Source of the DNA: Isoetes taiwanensis
Lineage: Eukaryota; Streptophyta; Lycopodiopsida; Isoetales; Isoetaceae
DNA length: 64,000 nucleotides
Reading direction: 5' to 3'
NCBI GenBank assembly: GCA_021234155.1
Contig: JAJEKV010000127.1
Span: forward strand, 306,001 to 370,000
Shown one piece after another: positions 30,359 through 41,008 of this stretch. The stretch's first letter is position 1. The number at the start of each line of letters is the position of its first letter. The notes under the pieces were generated by a model that was given only the letters and a program-made list of their open reading frames with translations, did not search any database and was not told the DNA's origin. A program made the translations under genes and the position numbers.

Positions 30359-30922
30359 TCACGTTAGATCTGCTTGTAAGAAGTTACTGATAACTTCTAA
30401 TTGCTCCTTTATATAACTCTTAGCTAAAGTTCTTGGGCCTTTTGCATTTGCATTGTTGGATTTCACTCTCACCACCTCACTAGATAGATCAGAATCCTTT
30501 TGCTTCGATATGGCCCATGCTTTAACATCTTCCCAGTCCACTTCTGCACCTTTCAGATGAAATGCAAATGCCCTTGCGAAGTACAGAGGGACATAGTGAT
30601 TCGTAACATCTTTTCTTCCAAAAGCAAATTCATACCATTTGCAGAATTCTTCTGTCCACTTCATATCAGTTCTGTCATCCTTATAGCCATACCTGCTTGG
30701 TGCTTCATCACCCCATATCTCTCTTACCATAACATCATACTTCTCGTAAACATCACAAAAATTCAGTTGTCTGAGCTGTCTTACAGAAAACTTGGTGTCA
30801 TCAGGAGGTAAAATTTCCCTTTTGGCATGCGAACTTGAAGCTTTCTTATTTGCTGGAGACTTTCTGATCCTTGGAGACTTTCTTGAACCCTTGGTTGGTG
30901 TCTTCTTTGGGGTCTTTGCCAT
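30359..30922 (-). CDS. N-terminal exon of the Ulp1-domain gene: basic tail plus unknown domain
   Basis: ATG at 30,922 begins MAKTPKKTPTKGSRKSPRIR, a Lys/Pro/Ser/Thr-rich basic tail resembling nuclear-localised, DNA-contacting tails. A globular acidic-aromatic domain of about 110 residues follows (KYDVMVREIWGDEAPSRYGY; FCKWYEFAFGRKDVTNHYVP; AFHLKGAEVDWEDVKAWA). I do not recognise the domain. The exon frame stops at 30,359, and coiled-coil coding continues in another frame 10 bases later, so an indel or a missed small intron lies there. Its position and strand make it the start of the gene whose later parts lie at 12.4-29.7 kb. Confidence 0.55.
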   Translation of the reverse strand: MAKTPKKTPTKGSRKSPRIRKSPANKKASSSHAKREILPPDDTKFSVRQLRQLNFCDVYEKYDVMVREIWGDEAPSRYGYKDDRTDMKWTEEFCKWYEFAFGRKDVTNHYVPLYFARAFAFHLKGAEVDWEDVKAWAISKQKDSDLSSEVVRVKSNNANAKGPRTLAKSYIKEQLEVISNFLQADLT

Positions 30923-30999
30923 GTTCGCAGTACTTGCAAAATGAACAAAAAAAACAAATTTGATTTCATAAGAAAAATTCGCCCGAAATATTTGAAGAT

Positions 31000-33900
31000 C
31001 AGACCCTTAAGCCAAACGCATTGGTTATAATCATGTTAAACCTACATCGATTTAGCTTTTACAATACTGCTTTTTTATTTTTAATCCATAGAACCAGTTC
31101 TGTTATTTCTTGAATTCATTTTCGGACATTAAAACCACAAAATAAAGAAAGCAAAACATACAGGGCAGATCACATAGATATGCAATGCTCTGAATCGGTT
31201 CAAACATTCTAGCAGTGCCAATTCTCGAAAAAAACAACCAATGCGAGCTCCACTCGGTTAGCCAAGAAACAGGGGGAACAAAATGGAGGGAATTTTTGGT
31301 ACACTCGAATAATGACATTTTCTTTAATGACTAGTTATGGTGCCCATCGTTGATGGGCTGGGTTTGTTAGATGTATAGGGTTAGCTATCTAATCGTTCAA
31401 CTTTATAAAGAAACAATCAAGTCCAGCGGTGTTGGGCTATAAGGGGTTGGTTTTTTGATATATTATTATGCTTGGTATGATGTTCAACCCCATTAGTTAC
31501 AGTTACGGTTGCTGGGCATAAGTTCGAAACTTGTAAATTGTGTTATATCTCTTATTTTTTTCTTTTTCAAAATGGATTTAGTAAGCTTCATTGTTGGTAA
31601 CCTTCATTTTCGGCTGTATGGACGTCTGCTTGTGCACTTTTAAAGGGTTGCTTTTTGCATGTTGCTAAATTGTTGTTTATATTGTTATAAGCTTTGCTTG
31701 GTAGAATGTTTAACCCCATTATAAATAGTTAGTGCCCAGTGTTGCTTTAAGTTCAAAACCTATAGTTTGTGTTGCTTTTAAATTTTCCTTTTTCAAAATG
31801 GAAGTGTTGCTTAGGTTCAAAACTTATAGTTTGTGATGCTTTTTTAATTTTCCTTTTTCAAAATAGATTTAGTAAACTTCATCATTGTGAGGGGACATGC
31901 ATGCTTGCTTGTTCGCTTGTTGCACATAGTGCTGATGTTGCCAATATGCATATACGTTTTAACTATTACACGCAATACTATAGATGTTTTATATAGTATG
32001 TAGCAACATTTGCATGACATAGATCTTTCAATAAAAGATATAGAAAGGGCAAAGCAATGAGGCCAATATTGTTTTTCCTAAAAGATCATATGTTGCAAAC
32101 ATGCAGCTTTGAGTTTTTATCAGGACCACAAACAAACTGCAATCAACCTCTAGGACATACAAATTGAAGCTCATCTTGCTCTACAAAGAGTGAAATAATC
32201 CATAAATAAAACACCACACCCATCTTCGCTTACCATTTCGCTTACCGCAACAATAGAAAATTAACAGGCAACAATGTCCAGCTTTTGAATGTTGCTAACT
32301 CAGCCAAGAGTGCAGGCCTTGCAGACCTTATGCATAGCCATCGTTAATATTTAATCCAGACTCATGGTTTTAGAACCGCACGAACTGCAGAAAACCTTAA
32401 TCGAAATAAAAAAGGGGAAGAAAGGGAGTTTTTAAGGTAATCGATCTGGGCCAAACACGATCTGATGTGCCACTCAACTTTAGCATTTACACTTAGCATT
32501 AAGCACTTCCTTACCTTGTCCAAAACATTCGGATCAATAAAAAAACTCCAGGCTTAACCTGAGTGGTTTTTGCATATCTTACGCATAGCCATCATTAATG
32601 TTTAATCCGGAATCATGGCTTTAAAATGGAGGACAACACGAAGTTCATCCTTGGGAGCTGTAGAGACCCGCACAAACTGCAGGAAACATTAATCTAATTC
32701 AAAAGGAAGAAAAAAAGGAGTTTTTAAGGTAATCGATCTGGGCCCAACATAATCTGATGTGCAACTCAAATTTAGCATGTACATAGCATTGAGCACATTT
32801 GATAATCTACTTTCCAATACATTCGAATGAACAACTGCGAAGGGAATTTCTCGCATCAAAGCTGTCATAATGTATATATAGCAAATCTTCTATGTGATGA
32901 AAGACCTGTATACTGCACAATTTGGAAAGGAAATAATGTACATTTTTTTGATACCTGACACAGATGTCCGACTTAGGCCTTTTGAGAGCCAATGTTTGCC
33001 GTTTTGAAGAAGCCCTTTAGGCATCAGAGTTGCTATAAATAAGCAGTGCTAAAAATTTCTTGTTAGATCGTAATTGTACCTTGCTCCAACCTGTTTGTTG
33101 ATCGCTTCTTGGTCGTCTGCACAGATGCTCAAGCTTGAAAATGGAGATGATGTTTTAACTCTGCACTCCTCAATCCTGATTAAAGAGTGCATACAAGATA
33201 AGGTAGAATTAAAGTTTTAGAATAGCTGGATGTTGTTAGGAAAGACAAAGAAACAAAATTCTGAAATATCAAACATACCTTGATTAACTGATGACAAATT
33301 ATAGTTCTTATCCACAACTGAAAATGGAATAAGGTTTACTACCAGCTTCCAATAACGGCTTTGCAGCAGCCGAAATCTATAGCTTGCAGCAGCCGGAATC
33401 TATAGCTTGCCTCGGAATCCATGCTTGTAGCTGTACACCAATGATTCCGTAGCTGCTTCTAAACTGTAAAACAAATGTTCTCAGTTTAGTTTTCTGCCAG
33501 CATTTGGTGATTATGGGAACAGGTTATTTGTGGATCATCCTGAATCTTGCTGCCCATATAAACCACGTAAACCTGCCAAAACCTTGCAGCTCAGGAAAAT
33601 CCTACTAAATATTCAAAGATTGATCTGAAAAAGCCGTATTATTTTTACCTGTCGATTTGAAGCAGAGGGAGCTGCACTGGTAGAAATGCAAAGAAACAGA
33701 CTGAAGAAACTGCCGAAATGCATTTGCCCGCCATTTTTGCCATAAATCTTCCGCCACAGATCTTTTTGCCACAAATCTTCCGCCACAGAACTTCCGCTAC
33801 AAATCTTTTTGCCACAGATCTCTTGTGGCTTACTTGCATAATGGCCTAAGCAGAGCCAGCGACATCCTTTTCCAAATTTAAAGAGAAGGAAGAAAAAAGA

Positions 33901-34540
33901 GTTAAAGGCTCTACCTTCTACCTGCTATGGTGATTCCAAGGGAATCGACTCAAGGTGATGCCTCCCTATAAACTGATTAAAACGTACTTCATTACCCGAA
34001 CATTTTGCCGCTTATGCATGCATCATAGCTGGAGCCGTTTATGCATGCATTTCCAATGCAGAAAAACAGAGAATTTGTGAGGTTATGAATTTGCCGTTTA
34101 TGCATGCATCATAGCCGTTTATGAATACGCCATAGCTGGAGTTGGGAAATCGAGCGCTCACGTAGAGCATTCCGCCATAGCTGAGCGGTAATGCAGGCAG
34201 AGTAGTCAAAAGTTCAAAACTAAATTTAACAAAGCGAAGCCAAGCCACCGGAATAGCCAAGCCTCTTCCTAAAGGAATCCGACAGCCTCTTCCTATCGCC
34301 GGAGCCAGAAAAGGCAAAAAGAAACCGTGGGAGCTCGAAGGTACCCTAGCCAAAAAAAACCCTAGAATCTTACATGGCATCATCTCTTCCATTGATTTCA
34401 TCAAATCTGGGCCGTCGAAAGTTTTAGGGTTTTATGCACGACATACACTAAAACTTTATAATAAAGGATGGCAATTAAAAACTTGCTATAATTAAAATAC
34501 ATAACCTAATATATAATGTATTCGAATGACCCTTTTTTTT
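31000..34540. other. No supported gene; local duplications
   Basis: AT-rich. A ~64-base unit (GTTCAAAACCTATAGTTTGT... CCTTTTTCAAAAT) repeats in tandem near 31,740-31,870, with an older copy near 31,520. A ~200-base segment around 32,335-32,505 (GGTAATCGATCTGGGCC) is repeated at 32,585-32,795. Short tandem words CCACAGATCTTTTTGCCACA occur near 33,735-33,820, and GCCGTTTATGCATGCATCAT near 34,020-34,115. A minus-strand frame at 34,039-34,404 could be a 5' exon but has no known motif. Confidence 0.4.
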
Positions 34541-35580
34541 ATCACCCTAGCGTGCTTATACCCAGTGCTACTAGTTTCATCATCCCGTCAGACAAGGCTT
34601 CCATCATTCACTTACCAGGGATGTAGAGGTGGCTCTGACTTACGAGTATTTGGAGATCGAGTTCTCTACTACCACCCACTGGGATGCTGCCATCAGGTTG
34701 TGTGTCACGACGGGTTGGAAAGAACTATATGCCATGCAGACCAACAACCACAAGGCAAAGTTGTATGCCTGGGGCCACCAGTCACGCCTGTTTAGGGCCT
34801 TGGTCGAGCCGGTTCTCTTATACGGGAGGTGTGATCTCGAGCAGGTGCAGAAAGCATTCTTGGCCCTTGGGGTAAAGTCCACAGTTCCATACCAGATCCT
34901 ACTCCAGGAGACAGGTTTTCTACCACTTCAACGGGCTGCATTGGAACGCCATATTATTTACTTTCAGAAGGTGGTCGCTATGGGTGATACATGTTTGCCC
35001 AAACTATGGCAATGGGTCCCGAATGCCTCAAAGCCTGCTGGAAGGACAAGCAAGCTTAGTGATTCTCACGTTGGGATGTACAGGCAAATAGATGCGTGCA
35101 GGAATGGACAAAGAAGGATCACAATGCACTAAAGCTGTACCTAGATGCTAGTTTCCTTCGCAAGCTCTAGGATGTAGATGCTCTGACACACGTTAAGATG
35201 GCACACTATCAGCAGTAAGTCAATCCTATGCTCACCAGAGGTCCAACATCCGTACTTGTGCACCCATTTGCCCATGAGGAAATGCAGACTTATATCTTCC
35301 ATTCGCACGGGTGCACATCCTCTCCGCATTGAGACATGGCGTTGGACTTGGGAAGCACGGGAGGATATCAGTGTTGCCACCAGGGGGCCATTGAAGATGA
35401 ATGTCATGCCCTCCAGATCTGCCCAACATTTGCCCATATCCGAGCGCGGTATGTTTGGTTAGTTGTGCCTGACTAGCCATTGCATGAGTTATTGAATACG
35501 GCGTCCATGGGCTTGTTGGGGTCATACCTCCAAGAGGTTATAGATACACGACCTCAGTTGTGTCCTCGGGGATAGTATCG
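34541..35580 (+). pseudogene. LINE (non-LTR retrotransposon) ORF2 C-terminal fragment
   Basis: In frames interrupted by small shifts this encodes VALTYEYLEIEFSTTTHWDAA, TTGWKELYAM, FRALVEPVLLYGR and STVPYQILLQETGFLPLQ, then near 35,392 EDECHALQICPTFAHIRARY. These are the post-RT region and the C-terminal His/Cys motif of plant LINE ORF2 proteins. The endonuclease and RT core are absent, so this is a typical 5'-truncated copy. Frame changes and stops show it is dead. It lies just upstream of the hairpin at 35,618 and the LTR at 35,697. Confidence 0.75.
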
Positions 35581-35617
35581 AATTGTCCTATACAATTGTA
35601 CAGTGTACTAGCATACC

Positions 35618-35684
35618 TATTACTGCTAAGGTTTTTCCCTCGAAAACCCTTCGGGGCGTGGGTTTTTTAATCCTGACAGTAATA
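35618..35684. repeat. Hairpin with conserved T-rich core (copy 2)
   Basis: Arms TATTACTG and CAGTAATA flank a core with GGTTTTTCCCTCGAAAACCC and GGGTTTTTTAATCCTGA. The core is close to that at 10,943-10,989, while the arms are unrelated in sequence but again self-complementary. Confidence 0.7.
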
Positions 35685-35696
35685 CGCTTACTACTC

Positions 35697-37404
35697 TGTG
35701 ACGTTCCAGGCATTCATACGGTATACGTATGCACGCCGGGACACGTCACTAGGACATAAGGGGGTAATTGGCTAAGTGGGCATCGACCACAATGGTTTTA
35801 TTTAGCTATGTTAATAAATCCATTGTGGATAATTATAAAGTATATAGCCTAATTACCCTAATTAAGCTAAATTAGTTAATTAGCACCAACAAGGGGGTGC
35901 CACTTGGCCCAAATCGATTGGGCAAGGCATGGTTTCCATTTTGGACACCCAAATTAGGGCTTTTGTGCCCCAATTCGAATTAGGAGCAATTTGGAGATGG
36001 AGGAGAGGAGCCGCCGAGCCACAAGGATGCTTCTTCGAGTGCCCAAGGAGCACTGGCCTAAGGATCGTTGCTTTGGCCCAAGGAGCAGCCGAGCCTGAGC
36101 CAAGGACTGTTGCTGACCTCACCAAAATCACTATACAACCCCTAGTCATTCTTTGCCACCCTTCAGACAAAGACTATGGAAGCACCCCACGATAACGGGT
36201 CCAGTAGAAACACCGGTTGGTAGTAGTTTAGTTGTGAATTCTAGGTAGCTCTGTTGGGCACTTGTTGTGATGTTCATGTCATTTTCTCTCTCAGTGTTTT
36301 AATGGTAGGAACTAACCCTTGATTGTAAAGGTAAGTTCTCTTTATATTCTGGTTTGGTTCCTAAAAAGGATGGATTGATAGTTCTTTGTATGGTATCACT
36401 CTGGAAATGGGGGAAATAAGGGCGGGGTAGAGACCTCTGAACTCATATACGTTAGTATGTTCCTAGATAAAACCCTGTAATTCCCAATATTGCGGCCTGT
36501 GCACAAGAGCCCACCGGGTCCTAGATGCTATGGTCTGGCTTAGCACCAGACAAGGAACACAGTGGTGACATGAGGGGTGGGGTCTTGCACGAGCATACAA
36601 GGCTCCTGAGACTCCTACAGTGGGCTAGGCCTGATAGCCGGTCACGTAGAGGGCCGGGTATGGGTCTGACACTCCCTGGGTGTAGAGGTGTGATCCGTAT
36701 GGAGCACCTTGCACTTTGAGTAGATTTAGGGTGAGTAAGTCGGGTACGGATGCGGGGGTCGCTGATGCGCACGTATTCTCTAGCTCACCCATGGAACCAC
36801 CGTGGATTCTCGAAGGGGACGCTTCCCCCACCGCCTCATCGGACCAGGCGTCATGAACCTGGAGTAGGCTCAAAGGGTGATACCTTGAACCTGCGTCTCC
36901 GGAAGGCTATAGCGAAGCCATAGCGTGAATTGACCCATCTGCAAAGTGTGCACAGGAGGGGCGGATGGAGTGGTCAACCCTAGCCGATGTTCTATGCCGA
37001 TAACGCCATGCCAAGACTCGGTCCGGCTGATCTCTTGAGGCCCAAACCGTCGGTCGATCCTCACCCGAGTCCGAGCGGGGTGGAACCTGGGGTTTGGGTG
37101 TTTTCTTAGGTTTAGATGTATATTCTATGCCGTTGGTATTTGGATGGATGCACCACCCTTCGTGGTGGTTATTTATATATGATTTATGCCGTGGTGCTAA
37201 CCCTTGTATTCATGCTTCCGCCGACGTAGGAGTCCCATTGAAGGCGTGGGCCGAATGACCCCTTCGTGTCCTTCTTTCGGGCATCATTTCATAGATGGCC
37301 CGAAATAGACGGAGGGCCCTGCTCATGGCAAGTTGGTTGCCATGGGAGGGGAAAGTCCCTGTATGTATATGGCTGGGTGTCGTATATATTCAGGGAGCGT
37401 CACA
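35697..37404 (+). mobile_element. 5' LTR of a second plus-strand Gypsy element
   Basis: 1,708 bases, TGTGACGTTCCAGG to GGGAGCGTCACA. The 3' half (from about 36,570) closely matches the LTRs of the intact element; the 5' third is diverged. It is followed by a primer-binding site. No second LTR or pol was found for it within the window. Confidence 0.85.
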
Positions 37405-37405
37405 G

Positions 37406-37420
37406 TGGTATCAGAGCCAT
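37406..37420 (+). other. Primer-binding site of the second plus-strand element
   Basis: TGGTATCAGAGCCAT starts one base after the LTR end, as in the intact element. Confidence 0.88.
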
Positions 37421-37779
37421 GATTCTGGTTGACCAGAATCATAGCACTGGCCAAACTCTAACTCATAGCTCGTCGGTTAGGTTTAAAGAAGTTAGGGCTT
37501 AATCGGAGGACCCAAGTTTGGAGGGGCTATAACCTTTTGTAGGTAGCTGGGATGAAGGCGAAATGGCTCCATTGGATCGGGCACCCCAAATACCCTAGGA
37601 CAGATCATTAGTCGGGCTTAAAAAATGGTCAAGGAGGGGCCCCGAAAGTCAACTCGGGCGCCGCTTGCTTTTGATCGACTCACAGACGCGGTAGAAACGC
37701 GTATAATGCTGTCGGCGCCCGACCGTATAAAACGCGTATTTCCGCCGTATAAAAATTTTTATATACATATTTTATGGCG

Positions 37780-37862
37780 CCTCAACCCAGATTTGAACCC
37801 ATGACCTCTGAACTCCAAACCTAGGTGCCTACCACCACACCAAACTCTCTCTTGAATGTAAC
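37780..37862 (-). repeat. tRNA-derived SINE head 1
   Basis: On the minus strand, TGGTGTGGTGGTAGGCACC (A-box-like) is followed about 40 bases later by GGGTTCAAATCTGGG (B box), then AT-rich sequence. This fits a tRNA-derived SINE 5' region lodged in the leader of the second Gypsy element. Confidence 0.5.
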
Positions 37863-37929
37863 ATATGTGTTTCACATATTTCTTATACACATATAGTACT
37901 CTATTTCTCTGCATAGCAACTTTTATATA

Positions 37930-38015
37930 AAAGGGTACTATGGGGTCTTGAACCCCTGACCTTCTGCACCCAAGCCAACACCTTTACCAATAAGCCAACT
38001 TCTTTCTTAAAAGGA
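37930..38015 (-). repeat. tRNA-derived SINE head 2
   Basis: On the minus strand, TTGGCTTATTGGTAAAGGTG and, 35 bases later, AGGGGTTCAAGACCCC, a perfect T-arm-like stem. The anticodon arm does not fold properly, so this is a SINE or decayed tRNA rather than a working tRNA gene. Confidence 0.45.
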
Positions 38016-38107
38016 TATAATACTTTTTCTAGTATTTATAGTGCATCTACTTTCCTATTTAAATTAGAGGCGTGCCTTTGGTAAACCCACGAAGTGGAGG
38101 TTTATAG

Positions 38108-38375
38108 TCCGCCGGAGCAAGCTCTCTCGCCATAGCCGGAGCAAGCTCTCGCCATAGCCGCCAGAGCAAGCTCTCTCGCCATAGCCGCCGGAGCAAGCTC
38201 TCTCGCCATAGCCGCCGGAGCAAGTTCTCTCGCCATAGCCGCCGGAGCAAGCTCTCTCGCCATAGCCGCCGGAGCAAGCTCTCTCGCCATAGCCGCCGGA
38301 GCAAGCTCTCTCGCCATAGCCGCCGGAGCAAGTTCTCTCGCCATAGCTGCCGGAGTAAGCACTCTTGCTATAGCT
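38108..38375. repeat. 27-bp tandem repeat
   Basis: About ten copies of a 27-base unit containing GAGCAAGCTCTCTCGCCATA and GCCGCCG, nearly identical in the middle and decaying at the edges. Because 27 is a multiple of three, the array is open in more than one frame. The repetitive Ala/Pro/Met/Arg peptides implied are not good gene evidence. It lies about 700-970 bases after the primer-binding site. Confidence 0.85.
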
Positions 38376-39823
38376 ACGGGATAGTCAACCGGATAACTGT
38401 TAACCATATATAAAGCTAGTATTCCCTAGGAATAAAACCACCAAATGACACGACGTAATCTAGCAAGTCCGCCAACTTGTTATGATAACATCAACTCACT
38501 TGGTGGGACTAAGTCCGGAATTTAATTAACTATGAGCAACTCTCTAGAATAGCACCATGTGTTATATCCTTGGATATTCTTAGGCGACGATAATAATGTC
38601 CAGTTATCGGCGTTCCTCGATCCATAACTTTAATTATTTTTCCTTTGGTAGATGCCTTGATAACACAGTTTCTTCGGCCCTTGCCATGATTCAAATCCAT
38701 ACTACATTCATATGCTTTATATTAGACCTTATTCGACGCTATATAAGTAATGTTTTATACACATATTTATAATTAACGTTGTCTCTCTCTAGTGTCAACC
38801 TTGACTCGCCTCATTTCCTAGAGAAAGGATTTCTTTTCACCCCACCAACTAGGGATCCGCCATGCAAAGACCCCTCTAGACCATGGGTAGCTTTAATCCT
38901 ACCACCCCTCACTACTTCTTCCCAATGGACGTGTTCTTTTTATGGACCATTTTCCCAGACCATGGTACAACTCTGTAATACGTAGTGAGTGCTTGCGTTA
39001 GAACCCCCACAATATTGTCAACACTTTGTGCCAAACTTCACCATCTATATGGATGACATTAATCATCTGTACCACACGCCTGTCAAAGTGACAGCAGTCT
39101 GCCCTTTTTTAGAGTTGTTCTCCCGTACAATCCAATGCCACCCAACCATTGTTGATTACTCACCTCCTTCTAGGGTATCCAGATATGGTTGGCACAAAGT
39201 ATTTCCAACCATTCCTTTAGTGCCCAAATGGCATTAAGTTCCACAAATGAACTTACATATTCCAAGGGGTTATGTGAACATCCCAAAGGACAGTACCACC
39301 CAAAGACCCCTCAAGATAGGCCTCCTCTATTACGAGATCTTGTGTTCAAGTCTCTGGGGGTCCGTCATATGTCCTCATGGACGCTGCCAATGTGGCATGA
39401 CATATAAATGCTATCTACCTATCTATCTATTTATTAAAAATGTCCTTGGTGAATTCAATTCACCATCTTGTCTTAGGACATGGAAGTCTTCTTCCCTAAG
39501 CCATGCACCAAATCTTTAAGGAGTTTTTCAGCTCTTGCTGCCTTTCAAGCCGCAAGTCTACCTTTGTATATTAGCAATGACCACCCTTCATGTTAGGTAA
39601 TAACCTTTCTATCCAGATTGCTAAATATCATGCATCAGGGTCCTTTATTTCGTCAATATGTTTTCTACGTCTATGGCCGATTTTCAGTATCCTGGCCCTT
39701 ACGTCTGCCCCATCGTATGCAAATCATCCTTTAGTTGTGATCAATATTTAGTAGAGTCACCAATCCAATTACTCCTTTACGTATCCGTTAACTGTCTTGT
39801 GGCTTCTAAGCCGCTATTATACG

Positions 39824-39853
<30 letters not shown>
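38376..39853. other. No supported gene; ends in a (TATC)n microsatellite
   Basis: Non-coding or deeply decayed sequence, possibly the interior of the second Gypsy element. From about 39,823 to 39,853 it is a (CTAT)n run. The same simple sequence resumes at 59,569 on the other side of the large DNA transposon. Confidence 0.5.
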
Positions 39854-39854
<1 letters not shown>

Positions 39855-39881
39855 ACACTGACCCCGATTTTTGGTCCACTG
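39854..39881 (+). repeat. Left terminal inverted repeat
   Basis: Begins CACACTGACCCCG and continues TTTTTGGTCCACTG. It pairs with 59,541-59,568, with two mismatches in 28. Confidence 0.9.
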
Positions 39882-41008
39882 TTGTTTTTTTGTTGTACGG
39901 AAGTGTTGTTTTATGCCAAAAACAACACCAAAATGGTCCTAAAAGACCACGTGGCCCGTTTATCCGGATTTGCACAAAGGGACAGTGGTTTTTTGGAAGA
40001 AAAGGTCTACACGTGGAAAATTGGCGCAAATATTTTTTTTTTCTAACATGTCTTTTTTCTTGACTATTGTTTTTTGCTACTTTTTATCCACGTGTTGTTT
40101 TTATGTAATGTGGTTTTATGAGGTTCTAGGTGTTGTTTGTCTTCAAAATAACAGATGTAGGTTTAAGCATTTATACATGTGGACCACTTAATATCAACAC
40201 TATAAATAAAAGACTAAAGAAATAGCCACATGTAGGAGAAGGGAAAAAACACCACTTTTTTGCATAAACCATGTATTGTTATCTCCAAAGTACACTAGTT
40301 GTTCTATATTTTTTGAGCCAATTTACAATAGCCAAAAAAAGTTTATAGGGTTGTATATTGTTGTTTTAGGCATGTGAGACGTGTACTTTTTAGTAACTCA
40401 ATATGTAGAGGAACAATTTTGTATGCATTGCTATATCTAAATTAAACATGTTGTTCTATACTTTTTGGACCAATTTACAACACCCAAAAGAAAACTATAG
40501 AGTTGAATATTGTTCTTTTAGGCATTTGAGACATGTCATTTTTGTAAACTCAATGTGTAGAGAAACAATTTTATTTGAGAAGAAACACGTTGCTATATGG
40601 CTTTCCAACAGTCCAAAAGAATCATGTTTGGTTGTTTTATGCATTTAGACATGTAACATTTAGAAAAGCAATAGGTGGAGAAACAGTGATGTCCTTTAAA
40701 GAGCATGTTGTTTTATACGTGGAAAACCTGTTTACAATACCTGAAATAAAGCTACAGATATAATATTCTTGTTTTAGACATGTGAATAAGGTAATACTAC
40801 ACAATGACCCATCTAAAAAGCATTGTGGTTTCAAGGGTTTCTATTTAAAGTATGTGATGTTTCTCACAGTTTCTGTGTGAAAGGTCTAATGTTTTTCTTT
40901 TGTTCTACACGTGTTTAGTATTGTATTCTTCTCACTTTTAGATATTGTTGCATATTTCTTGGTGCAGCATTTTAATTTGTTGTCTCTGCCTCCTAAACAT
41001 ATATTCTA
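39882..41008. repeat. Left subterminal repeat region
   Basis: Several degenerate copies of GTTGTTTTAGGCATTTGAGA followed by ACATGT-like words (near 40,115-40,140, 40,362, 40,510, 40,632 and 40,770), at irregular ~125-150-base spacing. In CACTA elements such regions bind the transposon-coded regulatory protein. Confidence 0.6.

Noticed and set aside
37930-38015. Functional tRNA gene
   Set aside because: T-arm pairs well, but the anticodon and acceptor stems do not; better explained as a SINE head.
38059-38407. Minus-strand repetitive Leu-Ala-Pro-Ala-Met-Ala-Arg-Glu peptide
   Set aside because: It is a direct reading of the 27-bp tandem repeat; two frames are equally open.
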